A stretch of 64,000 bases of DNA from Pomphorhynchus laevis (GCA_012934845.2 WNNJ02001084.1:78844-142843), one strand, 5' to 3'; counted from the first letter of the stretch, positions 50,101 through 55,309 are shown. The notes: generated by a model not told the origin, from the sequence alone. Program-made: numbers and translations.

Positions 50101-50206
50101 GGTAAAGTTTGATTTGAAACTTGATAATACATAGGCGATGAGTCAGCAATTAGATAAGTTGCGATAAGACATATTATATAGCAAACAACGATGATACTTG
50201 AATTTC
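16877..50206 (-). CDS. Large multi-EGF, single-pass membrane protein gene (about 17 exons)
   Basis: From 5' to 3' on the - strand: a hydrophobic segment (IIVVCYIICLIATYLIA) and a weakly laminin-G-like region; at least seven EGF modules, one of calcium-binding type (DMNEC with NTNGSYFC); a serine/threonine-rich link; an unrecognised region of about 450 residues; four EGF modules; a short cysteine-containing linker; one transmembrane helix; and a cytoplasmic tail of about 45 residues. Such proteins act at the cell surface in adhesion or signalling, but no specific function can be named. Exon phases match at most junctions, which argues for one gene. Exceptions are the junction between 43575 and 37599, where phases disagree, and a less certain splice near 26030. 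The first exon with the start ATG was not found. Confidence 0.72.
17377..17444. repeat. Short inverted repeat in an intron
   Basis: TATATTCAAAGTAAAACTTT and its near complement ending in TATA flank a short loop with ACGTAAAATTACCGGC. Possibly a relic of a small element. Confidence 0.45.
17505..17800 (-). mobile_element. Penelope-like element end (non-coding)
   Basis: Read on the - strand it contains GAAGAAGACTGTCGTACAGT followed by CAAAACGTTTTAAATAAA. This hairpin-plus-AATAAA layout is, to my knowledge, common at Penelope-like element ends. A reverse-transcriptase fragment of a Penelope element lies just beyond at 18172-18380. Confidence 0.45.
17797..18172. repeat. Fold-back element of about 375 bp
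   Basis: Arms of about 100 bp: TTAGTGCAAAAAATCGCTCG at the left and the complement at the right, continuing through mirrored CCAAAACTGGCTACGATTGA blocks. The middle has CCTAACCAC/GTGGTTAGG pairing. It appears inserted into the Penelope reverse transcriptase relic that continues to its right. Confidence 0.75.
18172..18380 (-). pseudogene. Penelope reverse transcriptase C-terminal fragment
   Basis: The - strand translation contains HKHSCIPYNIKYNTLNNEIL and RIATICNDIGFIQNHLNN, nearly identical to the C-terminal part of the reverse transcriptase at 39832-41487. It breaks off at both sides and is interrupted on the left by the fold-back element. A dead copy of the same family. Confidence 0.85.
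18917..18942 (-). CDS. EGF gene, 26-bp micro-exon
   Basis: Acceptor TTTGCAG and donor GTATGC surround 26 bp encoding GDQAKTNNE with the flanking base. It converts phase 1 to phase 0, exactly as its neighbours require. Confidence 0.6.
18997..19122 (-). CDS. EGF gene, linker exon before the transmembrane helix
   Basis: Encodes PLNVTTVYNISADDCNLN and AYIKSIMGQEDNCMFQ, with two cysteines and a possible N-glycosylation site. Acceptor TATACAG, donor GTAATA; phase 1 at both ends fits. Confidence 0.68.
19625..19795 (+). repeat. Penelope-type tail repeat, solo copy
   Basis: Contains ATTATGTTTTGTTTATTTTA and ends ACGTAAACTCAGTTAGCTGA. Matches the copies at 3.3-4.4 kb. Confidence 0.7.
20345..20640 (+). 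repeat. Penelope-type tail repeat, longer copy with structured head
   Basis: Has the upstream part GGCCCCGCTGCTATGTTGGG that most solo copies lack, then CCGAAACCTGATAGC and CTCCTGATGACCTCTAATTC, then the common tail, truncated. The same order is seen after the reverse transcriptase of the 39.4-42.6 kb element, confirming the relation. Confidence 0.75.
20408..20456 (+). ncRNA. Permuted hammerhead-like motif in the Penelope tail
   Basis: TTAGGGG (20408-20414), CC, GAAAC, a hairpin region, CTGATGA (20443-20449), CCTCTAA (20450-20456). The outer heptamers pair with one G-T wobble. In the copy at 39681-39729 they read CTAGAGG and CCTCTAG, a compensated change. No helix I is evident. Confidence 0.3.
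20700..20900 (+). repeat. Penelope-type tail repeat, truncated copy
   Basis: Begins GATAGCATAGCAGTTCCTCC and runs through CTCTAATTCTTATTCTGATA to the TTTCGATTTAGCGTTATTAT region, where it stops. A near duplicate of 20425-20600. Confidence 0.7.
21633..22183 (-). CDS. EGF gene, exon with four EGF modules
   Basis: Four complete six-cysteine EGF modules in a row: YCHNNNICNNNGKC..CLC..GKYCE; PCIFNPCSGYGSC..CQC..GPFCQ; ICQPNPCQNEGIC..CHC..GQFCE; LCQLNPCLNNGRC..CSC..GKHCE. A partial cysteine-rich segment (EEDICMRGQRQFN..MQCVCLQ) follows. Acceptor TTTGGTAG, donor GTATAC; the split codons fit both neighbours. Confidence 0.85.
22200..22960. other. AT-rich EGF-gene intron
   Basis: Very AT-rich intron sequence with simple ATATTA runs. 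No gene recognised. Confidence 0.4.
22965..23225 (+). repeat. Penelope-type tail repeat, solo copy
   Basis: Runs from GCAGTTCCTCCTGACTACCT to ACGTAGACTTAGTTAGCTGA. Orientation is opposite to the intact element at 39.4-42.6 kb. Confidence 0.7.
23420..23720 (+). repeat. Penelope-type tail repeat, long copy
   Basis: Contains GACCGCGCTGCTATGTTGGA, AGGAGCCGAAATCTGATAGC and CTCCTGATGACATCTAATTC, then the common tail to ACGTAGACTAAGTTATCTGA. ATTAG and CTAAT still pair around the core, but the GAAAC box reads GAAAT. Confidence 0.7.
24158..25010. repeat. Compound fold-back and tandem repeat
   Basis: An inverted pair (about 24158-24440 against 24440-24610) is followed by direct copies with a period of about 302 bp (24479-24715 and 24781-24972 are nearly identical). 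Shared blocks include CAGCATGC, GGGACGAAACAACGATGATA, CCGGACCTCTTCGACTAACT and TTCAACCGACTAC. No protein recognised. Confidence 0.8.
24542..24585 (+). ncRNA. Permuted hammerhead-like motif in the 302-bp repeat
   Basis: GGGAC (24542-24546), GAAAC, GTC (24569-24571), CTGATGA (24574-24580), GTCCC (24581-24585). The outer pentamers are perfectly complementary. A second copy lies at 24800-24843. Only two bases separate GTC and CTGATGA, so helix I cannot close as a hairpin in cis. Confidence 0.3.
25402..25789 (-). CDS. EGF gene, exon of unrecognised domain
   Basis: Donor GTGAGT at its 3' end; acceptor probably AATTTAG. Encodes DIDLHLKPMQKNLEMSDNLI and further leucine-rich sequence with two cysteine-containing parts (LTRCVML, DKCMY). 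No family recognised. Phases fit 25832-25881 upstream and 22183 downstream. Confidence 0.65.
25832..25881 (-). CDS. EGF gene, 50-bp exon
   Basis: Between acceptor TTGTTTTAG and donor GTAATT. Encodes TNKEELSYILFDNFLP with a split glycine/aspartate codon that fits the next exon. Confidence 0.55.
26030..26133 (-). CDS. EGF gene, probable exon (3' end uncertain)
   Basis: Acceptor TTTGTGCAG. In the frame set by the previous exon it reads VIVTPALQSLAPQFEPGQMH. A donor GTATCT would join it in frame to the 50-bp exon, but that donor is weak and the limit is approximate. Confidence 0.4.
26371..26477 (-). CDS. EGF gene, small exon
   Basis: Strong donor GTAAGC and an acceptor TAG chosen because it keeps the frame. 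Encodes NTEFTIMYSLNEYIEQTFVA and ELRYRYKMSNELAST. No domain recognised. Confidence 0.58.
26533..26751 (+). pseudogene. GIY-YIG endonuclease fragment (Penelope C-terminus)
   Basis: A 72-codon frame ending in TAA: GEVYSILCSSFEELYVGQTR, then LLKHAP and VRKTGHCPDIDSANIEL. The GVY-like and YVG boxes and the arginine after GQT are those of GIY-YIG nucleases, which nick target DNA during Penelope retrotransposition. About 75 residues with no upstream reverse transcriptase, so it is a remnant. Confidence 0.75.
27171..27196 (+). ncRNA. Hammerhead-like motif (ordinary order) at a Penelope 3' end
   Basis: CTGATGA (27171-27177), then TGACAC and GTGTTT forming a short helix II around a small loop, then GAAA (27193-27196). 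Hammerhead motifs are described in Penelope-like element terminal repeats. Helices I and III are not clear here, so this may be decayed. Confidence 0.4.
27336..27997 (-). CDS. EGF gene, long exon of unrecognised domain
   Basis: A 662-bp exon between acceptor TCTAAAG and donor GTATTT. Encodes about 220 residues, starting SVLRRIELISPRFEPEMVDK and including LRQLSCFIFLRDKYWKSP and NIDGSVPVNKFYNFKIKF. The alternating hydrophobic pattern suggests beta-strands, but no family is recognised. Only two cysteines, unlike the EGF exons. Confidence 0.65.
28000..29200. other. Intron stretch without recognised features
   Basis: AT-rich. A 70-codon + strand frame at 28893-29102 begins MEQSKISQLSANLDQNSARL and might be a relic, but no family is recognised. 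Confidence 0.35.
30642..30899 (+). pseudogene. LINE endonuclease fragment, first copy
   Basis: MILGDFNDRTGRSINAALRR contains the GDFN box of APE-type LINE endonucleases, with acidic and asparagine catalytic residues. NYILDILLLH is the later NxxLDILL-type segment. Upstream residues of the domain are split by stops and shifts. Confidence 0.65.
32530..32740 (+). pseudogene. LINE endonuclease fragment, second copy
   Basis: At the nucleotide level it repeats 30645-30850 (CAGAACTGGTCGTTGGAT, CACTTCGCAGAAC, CCTTTCATTGCACA) with many changes and no long frame. It marks a second, more decayed copy inside the same element cluster. Confidence 0.6.
33650..34051 (+). pseudogene. LINE reverse transcriptase fragment
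   Basis: Frame 1 carries MAVFIDFSAAFDPISIPFII, the DFSAAFD palm motif. The match then continues in another frame with PLSPILYLVASIVLFKAFK and VYAYDTTALL. The catalytic box reads YAYD instead of the usual YADD, so one catalytic aspartate is lost. A frameshift near 33890 separates the motifs. Confidence 0.75.
34805..34879 (-). CDS. EGF gene, short exon completing an EGF module
   Basis: Acceptor TTTGCAG. Starts with DRCEW, the end of the module begun in the previous exon, then TQFDMINSTDDTTTTLGHY, a threonine-rich link. Donor GTAGTA is weak. Confidence 0.6.
35569..35682 (-). CDS. EGF gene, EGF exon
   Basis: GKLCQHRINYCSPATCFNGG and QCYSSNEGRHCICKPGFYG form an EGF module with the end of the previous one. 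Acceptor TTTGAAG, donor GTATGT. Phases match 37337 upstream and 34879 downstream. Confidence 0.82.
35966..36363 (+). repeat. 398-bp tRNA-derived SINE-like unit, copy 1
   Basis: Contains a Pol III-like A box (AGCTTAGTGG, 36155-36164) and B box (AGTTCAAATTCG, 36197-36208) spaced as in a tRNA. Upstream is a strongly structured head: GTGATCCG pairs with CGGATCAC (36042-36062), and GGTAGG (36071) with CCTACC (36105) enclosing GATCGT/ACGATC. Downstream is the CTGATGA motif and a tail with GAGGATAATATC that resembles the end of the 362-bp repeat. Confidence 0.75.
36243..36289 (+). ncRNA. Permuted hammerhead-like motif in the SINE-like unit
   Basis: GGGTC (36243-36247), GAAAC, GTA (36260-36262), CTGATGA (36278-36284), GACCC (36285-36289). 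The second unit repeats it at 36641-36687. The outer stem GGGTC/GACCC differs from GGACC/GGTCC of the 362-bp repeat but keeps pairing. Alternatively, CAGCAG before CTGATGA could pair with CTGTTG after a downstream GTC. Confidence 0.38.
36364..36761 (+). repeat. 398-bp tRNA-derived SINE-like unit, copy 2
   Basis: Direct tandem copy of the previous unit, starting at the same TCGGAAAAATTTCAGCTCAC and differing at only a few positions (the B box here reads AGTTCAAATCCG). A third TCGGAAAAATT starts at 36762 and is cut off. Tandem dimers are unusual for ordinary SINE insertions. Confidence 0.78.
37337..37456 (-). CDS. EGF gene, calcium-binding EGF exon
   Basis: GYYGTRCELDMNECELYPCE and NGNCVNTNGSYFCSCYPGYT. 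The DMNEC start, the asparagine in CVNTNGSYFC and the aromatic residue after it fit the calcium-binding EGF class. Donor GTAAAC; phase 1 at both ends. Confidence 0.85.
37501..37599 (-). CDS. EGF gene, EGF exon
   Basis: SYSCSRHNCFNDGVCNKIEG and GVTCQCPLG form most of an EGF module completed by the next exon. Acceptor TTTTAG, donor GTATTT; the intron to the next exon is only 44 bp. Its 5' phase does not match the 43.6-kb exon, so an exon between them may be missing. Confidence 0.8.
37867..37890 (-). ncRNA. Hammerhead-like core, ordinary order (left arm)
   Basis: On the - strand: CTGATGA, then GACT-TAAT-AGTC (a perfect 4-bp helix II with tetraloop), then GAAAC. Downstream GTT is followed by TATGG, which pairs with CCATA just before CTGATGA, giving a 5-bp helix I. 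Helix III is only two base pairs. This is the most hammerhead-like site in the window. Confidence 0.5.
38039..38062 (+). ncRNA. Hammerhead-like core, ordinary order (right arm)
   Basis: The same CTGATGA, GACT/AGTC helix II and GAAAC on the + strand, mirrored in the right arm. Helix I partners have diverged here, so this copy is probably inactive. Confidence 0.42.
38210..38790 (-). repeat. Degenerate Penelope-type tails
   Basis: Two weak copies: around 38215-38295 (ACCCAACATCGCAGCGAGCT, then GACGTATTTCTTCT) and around 38570-38780 (GACGTCATTAGGATGAACTA, then CAGCTGAGTGAGTCTACGTA). They have the same orientation as the intact element. Confidence 0.5.
39681..39729 (-). ncRNA. Permuted hammerhead-like motif in the Penelope 3' tail
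   Basis: On the - strand: CTAGAGG, CC, GAAAC, a hairpin CTGATA-GCA-TATCAG, TTCCTC, CTGATGA, CCTCTAG. The outer heptamers and the inner hairpin pair perfectly. It lies about 100 bp after the reverse transcriptase stop. Confidence 0.38.
39832..41487 (-). CDS. Penelope-like reverse transcriptase
   Basis: The frame is open from the TAA at 41488 to the stop at 39832; the first ATG is at 41220. Palm and finger motifs in order: PILYWNPKLHKNPIKPRFIC, NTYDFSTLYSNL, QVKGVPMGGNSSPIIADLFL, FRYIDDICVF (catalytic YIDD intact) and GVYLDMNIKI, then a C-terminal region with RNIFLHEHSCIPYDIKYN and RIATICNDIGFLQNHLNN. It copies element RNA at the target nick. The upstream 90 codons (CNCKSLSFDKINEHIC, ENCELRKLLSKGYKYR) belong to the same protein, linking it to the endonuclease half. 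Catalytic residues look intact, so the insertion is recent. Confidence 0.92.
   Translation of the reverse strand, partial: CNCKSLSFDKINEHICTHNLELIENCELRKLLSKGYKYRLNNNNDKNKIYSSLYNNLNDYFSKLINSESSNISKINIWKDYIFDKIKNKMKITNNYKRKDKINKDMYKELTKLKDNYIIKTIDKASNNFVFICKKLYYDILMKEVNSNDLNVNPTYERSELSLETIITSHCSIMDKKGIKVELDNKTIPILYWNPKLHKNPIKPRFICSAFKCTLKPLSVYMNKILKVIKAHFKKYCKVIEINTGIKHYFSINSTKEFLEQTKGINFQNINTYDFSTLYSNLDLVDIKEALVKLINLIFGKRYTYICYNNYNAYLTKIKPSNKYKYMDKIELIESLNILINQNYLKVGTSIFRQVKGVPMGGNSSPIIADLFLSFIEYEFVHNCVKTKSKQYKYMKYMFRYIDDICVFNSNNFYSISEHIYPESLILNKTNINDKEGVYLDMNIKITLTKTTINLYRKDDIFKFTRNIFLHEHSCIPYDIKYNTLNNEILRIATICNDIGFLQNHLNNLIDKYFKLGYYKNNIKQKIVKYINQHNNIKNKFKLLWQIFMDK
41488..42453 (-). CDS. Penelope-like N-terminal GIY-YIG endonuclease and linker
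   Basis: The frame starts after a TGA at 42454-42456 with no ATG: a cysteine-rich lead (CNCSTAGV), then VYLIQCTCGLQYIGKT and KTRFRQHIYNIQ, the GIY-YIG signature with its arginine. Histidines and acidic residues follow (HKHMRLIGHD, LEKEDFWIKTLNS). A basic stretch RKPRSHGDKRNRKNR resembles a nuclear or nucleic-acid-binding segment. It ends at a TAA (41488-41490) directly before the in-frame reverse transcriptase half. The missing start may mean a non-ATG start, a spliced leader part or 5' damage. Confidence 0.85.
   Translation of the reverse strand, partial: FCDVINNNNCIVSNTTNKCFSLNINNNCNCSTAGVVYLIQCTCGLQYIGKTYQMLKTRFRQHIYNIQHNSQTIFHKHMRLIGHDIKNCKLFILEHIIEENISILNQKLLEKEDFWIKTLNSMYPLGLNDVVQGIDRSSIIHNKQLYYNNPVKRKPRSHGDKRNRKNRVKNIKKYMYINEQLEILKQLLSDNKLKDLYVNIRSFSKDIICSINQKLINDYDRLSCIIDSYCNTKYYNRTLNVNNINKKYTLTINFINKCIDNINIAGLLNNSKSKEIIGSDLSKYIPKIRYKLLPSLGRKICNYNKELKSICNDNIRNIMET
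42590..43560. other. AT-rich EGF-gene intron
   Basis: Simple AT-rich sequence with ATATTATTAAATATTA runs, and a small hairpin near 43260-43300 (TTTCGCAGTCCTAAATGACTGCGAAA-like, given in part). No gene recognised. Confidence 0.4.
43575..43730 (-). CDS. EGF gene, EGF exon
   Basis: SPCKLKDTCAGVKCLNNGLC, then CIPFSDGTYYCKCK and GRHCETVKRC: a complete EGF module with the start of another. Acceptor CAATTAG. The donor is uncertain (GTAAAT gives phase 0, which does not fit the next known exon). Confidence 0.8.
43740..45050. other. AT-rich EGF-gene intron
   Basis: AT-rich with TATAATATAT-type simple repeats around 44000-44450. Nothing coding seen. Confidence 0.4.
45057..45216 (-). CDS. EGF gene, EGF exon
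   Basis: ESLNFTCKCQENYSGRLCE finishes one module; LSCTNLRCEENEICVS and SVCKCKPGYAG start the next. Acceptor CATTTAG, donor GTATAA. Phase 0 at the 5' end and phase 1 at the 3' end match both neighbours. Confidence 0.85.
45230..46340. other. Intron stretch without recognised features
   Basis: AT-rich sequence with no gene or known repeat recognised; GC content rises toward 46.0 kb at the edge of the decayed element. Confidence 0.35.
46350..47210 (-). pseudogene. Decayed transposon ORF, C-terminal region
   Basis: The - strand, read across shifts and stops, gives in order RHADKLNEINEF, LQFAALKGASSWHTV, YSELRDVLAACYNWTPTG, KNCICG, VGLEPQLEPV, FGGSMERTFLTCVF and YADYVAWLRTKISISLARA. This series matches my memory of a C-terminal region common in animal transposable-element proteins often annotated as reverse-transcriptase-containing (a cysteine pair, an RHN-type segment, a nuclease-like fold and LRxxLSFSLLR). 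Higher GC than its surroundings. The exact element class is not certain. Confidence 0.6.
47220..47490. repeat. Short dispersed intron repeat
   Basis: The block ACAATTAGCGATAACGATAT (47318 onward), followed by AATTCAATAAAATTTACTG and CTGGATAAAT, recurs in changed form at about 48063-48170 (AACAATTAGCGATAACGACA). Origin unknown. Confidence 0.4.
47496..47619 (-). CDS. EGF gene, EGF exon
   Basis: ENDNCLCFFGWTGQQCES ends one module; NIQCDRNPCFNGGKCIASK starts the next. Acceptor GTTAAG, donor GTAAAC. The split serine codon joins correctly with the exon at 47755. Confidence 0.83.
47670..47755 (-). CDS. EGF gene, exon starting the first EGF module
   Basis: Acceptor ATTCAG, donor GTATGT. Encodes FKRNVNFKERYKMPSNFDCG, then SNGVYS, the first cysteine of the module completed by the next exon. 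The end coordinate is given to within a few bases. Confidence 0.7.
48301..48308 (+). repeat. Merlin target-site duplication, left
   Basis: AAATATTA, repeated exactly at 48995-49002 on the other side of the element. Eight bases is the length expected for Merlin elements. Confidence 0.85.
48461..48775 (+). CDS. Merlin transposase, C-terminal fragment
   Basis: 104 codons beginning at TTG: LPILEQVCKKGTIIHSDEWK contains the second catalytic aspartate (HSDEW). VHTQYIESYWAKMK contains the catalytic glutamate and the usual W three residues on. NHSREFLN and EYMWRD are further family positions. The first catalytic aspartate and DNA-binding part are absent; full transposases of this group are roughly two to three times longer. 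Frame uninterrupted, suggesting a recent deletion derivative. Confidence 0.82.
   Translation: MPILEQVCKKGTIIHSDEWKSYNKLHEIGFLHKTVNHSREFLNRETGVHTQYIESYWAKMKARGKEMKGIRKNLLNDYLAEYMWRDNIPGEPIEKILDLLNIYF
48880..48994 (+). repeat. Four tandem subterminal repeats of the Merlin element
   Basis: The unit GTTGCTGGGGGAAATAATAA plus ACTTGTGTA repeats about four times with a period near 33 bp, the last merging into the terminal repeat. The left end has inverted versions (TTATTTCCCCCAGTGGGAAA). Candidate transposase binding sites. Confidence 0.7.
49676..50206 (-). CDS. EGF gene, N-terminal exon (laminin-G-like region)
   Basis: Acceptor TTATTATAG and donor GTACTT. Encodes a hydrophobic stretch (IIVVCYIICLIATYLIA) that looks like a signal peptide core, then about 150 residues of beta-rich sequence with CSGVNEHLFRFVPS, RVKITLDGKLWKVI and DRNWMIYIGDD, weakly like a laminin-G domain. 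The codon split at the donor joins in frame to 47755. No ATG precedes the hydrophobic part, so the start is probably in an upstream exon; ATG at 50132 would exclude it. Confidence 0.6.
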
Positions 50207-50209
50207 CTA

Positions 50210-52700
50210 TAATAAATCGAAGTTGACTTTTTAAAATGTTGAAATTTCAAAAGATAATTAAGTAATTGTTTAGGCGTAATAACTGTGCCAACATCATTCT
50301 TTTGTATATTTTCATGATGCTATCTTACATTGCTAGCATAATGTTGTCTATTGTAAACGTGTAAAGATATTAATTTACAAAGAAAGTGTTGATGTTGACA
50401 AACCTTGCTAACGAAAATCTATTTCCCTCTTAGTGATCAAAGTAAAAACAAATCTCCGAAAAAAGTCTTTCGTGTCAATCTTAATAATTTATCATTTTAA
50501 TAACGGACAATCACTTTTGCTGCAAATCTGAGTATCAAGTAAACTTTAAATTTTGTTAAGGGTAGAACTACTTTCAGCGAGATAACTTGAAATGCTATTA
50601 AGCAGCGATCAAATAAAGATGTTCAAGTACCCTATTTTGTAACGCATTTTTTACGAACATGAAACAGTTCATATTTTTAACTAATTATCAAATTTAGATA
50701 TAAAAAATTAATTTTTAATTATTATTTATAACTATTTAAAACAGTTAATTTGCTGCTTTTAAACTTAATAGCACAGAATTATCTAAACTTTCAAATATTT
50801 TTATTAATTAAGAATTATAATCAGTTATAATATATTTTAACTAATTCTTATTTAATTTTGATTCTGTTATACTAAATAAAAATATTAAAATTATTTTAAA
50901 TAATTATTTCAATGTGTATGTAATATCAAAAGATCCTAAACAATTATTAATAATTTAAAAAATCTTGTAAAATTAAATAGAAATTCTTCGAGATATAATT
51001 GTTATCGGTTAAAATCTGGCATTAATCAAAAATTATTTAGTGCATAATTTGTTCAGATATAAACAAATACTCAAATATATAATTTAAAACTTTACCGTGA
51101 TTAAATATTTGTTATTCTTTACAAACAAAATGTGAAAATATTATTTTAATATTGATCATTTGAATATTGATGATCATTTGAATATTGTGAAATAATTTGT
51201 TTTTTTTATATTAATATTATATAATATATCATACTACAATTTAATATAAAATGTGATTACTAAAATATAAATAATTGTGATTGGATACGGTGTTTACAAT
51301 ACGACATTAATATCAAGTATAATTTTTATTATTAATAATTATAATTAATTTTGCATTTTAGTATTTAAAAACACACTTAGATTTATCAGTGTAAATATTC
51401 TTCAATAAAAATGACTTTATTGGCAAAATTTTGAATAAAATTATGAAATTTAACTTTTGTTTAAAGTTTATATTTCTTAATATATTTCTTTATCAATTTT
51501 ATATTCTAAAGTGAACTTTTGTTTCAAGTTAGCAAAAGTTGAAATTTATTCTGTTTGAATCAAACAGAATGAATCGAATTTCATCGATTTTAATGAATCG
51601 ATAATTTATTAAGTGATAATGTTAGGTAATTTTTTATTAGGTAATTTTTAAGTTAATCGACATTTAGTTTGATATTTTAAAAGAAAATTATTTTTTATTT
51701 AATCTATAAATATATATTTTTATTTTATCTTTTTATTTCTTATCTAATCGTTTTGATAGCTTTGAAAAAAAAAGTTTAAGGTATTTTTCATTAGAAATAT
51801 CGCAATGCTTTTAATCGAAATTTAGATATTTAATTATACATATTTAATATTTAATTATATAATTATAATATATTTGTGTTCTATTAAATTGTGAATTTGT
51901 CAATCATAGGATTTTCAACGCGTTTTTGTTACTTATTAATACCCAATATCGTTCTAGCACGATATCTTATTCAACATTAAGCTTGATCTCTAAAATCGTT
52001 TCTCCTGGCAATGATTTTATTGTTTTTAAATAGGAAACAAACATTAGCCTTTAGTATTTATATAAAAGTTTCTACTTTTTTATATTTTATATTTATTTTA
52101 ATTTTATTATGGCTTATATTTTTAATATTTTTCTCTTTTATTTTTATCTTAAAAACTAAAATATTTAGAAAAGTTATGAGTAAACAATTTATTAAGTCAA
52201 TTATCAATTTATTAAGTCAATAACAGGTTTAATGGGTTTATTTAATATTATTTAATAATTTAAATTATTAAATATTATTTAATATTATTTAATATTATTT
52301 ACAATTATTTAATATTTACAATTATTTAATATAATTTTAATATATTTACAATTATTTAATATTATTTTTAAATATTAAATTTATATTAAATTTAATATAA
52401 AATTTACTTTTATGCCATGTTCTAGTCCAGGCTTTTACGTGCATTATCTTCGTGTAAATATTCTAAGTTAAGATAACGTAATTATCGATCATAAATCAAT
52501 AAATTATCGGTAAACAGATTGCTGACTACTTGTTAGCTGATTACTTAAATTAATAGATATAATGATTAATTGAAAAGTTTATTAAAGCTGATTTGCAACT
52601 TCGAATGCCTTATTAATTAGATCTGCGGTCATCTTTTACAAATATTTTTAATCGAATACCGTAGCCTCCAGACATATACACATTTGTAAGAAATTAAAAA
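50210..52700. other. AT-rich intergenic or intron stretch
   Basis: No gene recognised. It might hold the promoter and first exon of the EGF gene. Simple TATTTAATATTA runs occur near 52220-52400. Confidence 0.35.
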
Positions 52701-52733
52701 TATAAAGGCAAGCCATAATAAGATTACTTACCC

Positions 52734-52784
52734 CTCCTCATTTTCACACCAACAATCATCCATAAAACCAGAATAAATCTTACA
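52734..52784 (-). CDS. Possible orphan exon
   Basis: On the - strand, GGTTTTATGGATGATTGTTG and GTGTGAAAATGAGGAGG stand between a TGTAAG acceptor-like site and a good donor GTAAGT. Encodes about SGFMDDCWCENEE. No family is identified and no partner exon seen. Confidence 0.2.
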
Positions 52785-52829
52785 TTTAAGAAGTCAACCT
52801 TGTAAACTACAGCAGTTATGATAGTTTAA

Positions 52830-53730
52830 GACAGTTTGATATATGTTCTGAGTCCTAAAGGCATTAAATTCTAAATTATGCCGACATTATCACAATAGAT
52901 TCAAATTGAGGTCATCAACAACATCGCATTGGCTAGTGCCTATTTTGAATTTAACCTTAAAATTCGTATCCAGAAAAAGTAGCGTGATAGTAACACCGGT
53001 TACAACGAAGTTTATGCAAATTAACATATAGTGTAGTATTACTGGGTAACCTATAAAATAGACAGCTTAAAATGTGTATTTAAGATATCGTGCAATGTGC
53101 ATAACCTGAAAATATTTCCTTATAGGTTATCACATATAAGAACTTGATCTGTTTTATGTTCTAAGTACTAATTTGCTAATAAATAATAGACATCAAAAAT
53201 ATGGAAGAACCTTGTATCTTATTACAAAACGTCTTTATAACGCTTTTTAATATGCATAGTTTACGCATTGGTGATGATAATCGTCTTTAATCAAATTAAA
53301 TGAATTGTTACGCTATAAAATAACTCTGCAACTCAATGTTAAATATAGTATTATATTGTGTCGGTACTTTTTGAAAAAAAAATTGGTAGAAAATAATAAA
53401 TAAAGTATTTAATAGATATAAGAAAAATCTGTTAAATACTTCTATTTTGTAGATAATATTCAATTAAGTAAAGGGTTAATATTTCATATTTTGAGTATCT
53501 GTAAATTACACTTTTAAAATGTTTAACTTTAACAGAGAGTTTTAACAGACGTTAAATTAATTACAACTTTATTAAATACATTAAATACAGTCAACTAATT
53601 TTAGACAATTTAAATATCTTGTTTAGATTAAAAAATAAATAAAATTTAATTCTTTATTTAGAAAAGTAAACACGATTGAAAGACTTATACTGCTTGAATA
53701 ATGATTTAATATGTAGAAATTATATTAGCT
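52830..53730. other. Stretch without recognised features
   Basis: AT-rich, no gene or repeat recognised. Confidence 0.35.
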
Positions 53731-53734
53731 AAAG

Positions 53735-54560
53735 ATTCAATAATACAAAAAGAATAAAAAATAATTCAAAAATTGAAAATATACCGTTATGTAAAAAATA
53801 TAAAAAATAATATAAAAATAATTCAAAAATAAAAAATATAAATATATGTATATAAAATTAATATAAAAAATAATATAAAAATAATTTGAAAATCGAAAAT
53901 GTACACTTATGTCTATATAAATAATATAAAAATTAATATAAAAAATATAAAAATAATTCGAAAATCGGAAATACACACTAATGCATATAAAATTAATGTA
54001 AAAAATATAAAAATAATTCAAAAATCAAAAATATACATTGATGTATAAAAAATAATATAAAAATAATTCTAGAATCGGAAATATACACTAATGTATAAAA
54101 AATTAATATAAAAAATAATATAAAAATATAAAAAAATAATTCAAAAATCGAAAATATAATATCTAAAAATAGTATAAAAATTAATATAAAAAATATAAAA
54201 ATAATTTGAAAATCGAAAATGTACACTTATGTCTATATAAATAATATAAAAATTAATATAAAAAAATATAAAAATAATTCGAGAATCGAAATGTACACTT
54301 ATGTCTATATAAATAATATAAAAATTAATATAAAAAATAATATAAAAATAATTTGAAAATCGAAAATGTACACTTATGTCTATATAAATAATATAAAAAT
54401 TAATATAGATAATTCTATAATAATAAAGATAATTCAAAAATCGTAAATCTAACTTTTTGTCAATAAGAAATAATATAGAAATTAATATAAAAATATGAAA
54501 ATTAATATCAAAATTAATAACAAAATAATAAAAATAATTCAAAAATTGAAGATATACACT
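53735..54560. repeat. AT-rich satellite
   Basis: Imperfect tandem repeats built from ATAATATAAAAATTAATATA, AAAAATAATTCGAAAATCGA and ATGTACACTTATGTCTATAT. Units are roughly 60-120 bp. The long low-complexity frames on the - strand (F, Y, I, N rich) are a product of this composition, not genes. Confidence 0.88.
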
Positions 54561-55309
54561 TTTGTGCAGTTTGTATTCTTCTGATAAATTTCAATGTGGA
54601 AAGCATCTGTATTTAAATTAAGATCACATCTTAAATTACTAAAAATTTATCAAAATAGGAGATATAAGGAAGTATATATTGAAGAGTTGAAAATCACTTA
54701 ACTTATATAGTCTCAAGGATACTATATAAGCCCGATATATTGAAATCACATAAGCAACGAATTGTAGTGGAGATAGAAATTTATGAAATTTACAAATATG
54801 CGCCTGGCCAATAAATTATTGAATCGAAGTTTTTGCCGAAACGTGAAATGATGTATTATCTGTAGTTGAATATTTCAGAAATTTAAGAAATGAATTGGTA
54901 TTCAAGTAAATCTGCTATTAGTTTATCGTGATTACCTAATGATAGCGTAATAGAAGATAATAGATACCAAAAACATGATTTTGACTGTTTATAATTTAAT
55001 GGTAATCCCTGAAATAAAATGTTTATTTAAGCCACAGAGTTTCCTAAATTCTTAAACATTGAAGGCAATATCATTAAAAATTTGATGGTTTTTATATAAA
55101 TAAATCTTTTATTATTAGCTTTAACAAAATCAAATATAAATAATTAAATGTGCAATCAGTTTTTCAGAGTTTATTATTAATTAACTTTAATTTAATTAAT
55201 TTAAAATAACTAAATATTGAATATTAATTTAGGCGTTAAAAGATTGTACTCAGCGGAAAGCGTGCCGATGCTTTAAATGAAATCATTATAGTTTAAATGA
55301 AACCATTAT

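Noticed and set aside
53737-54542. Hydrophobic F/Y/I-rich frames on the - strand
   Set aside because: They come from the AT-rich satellite; the peptide repeats follow the DNA repeats.
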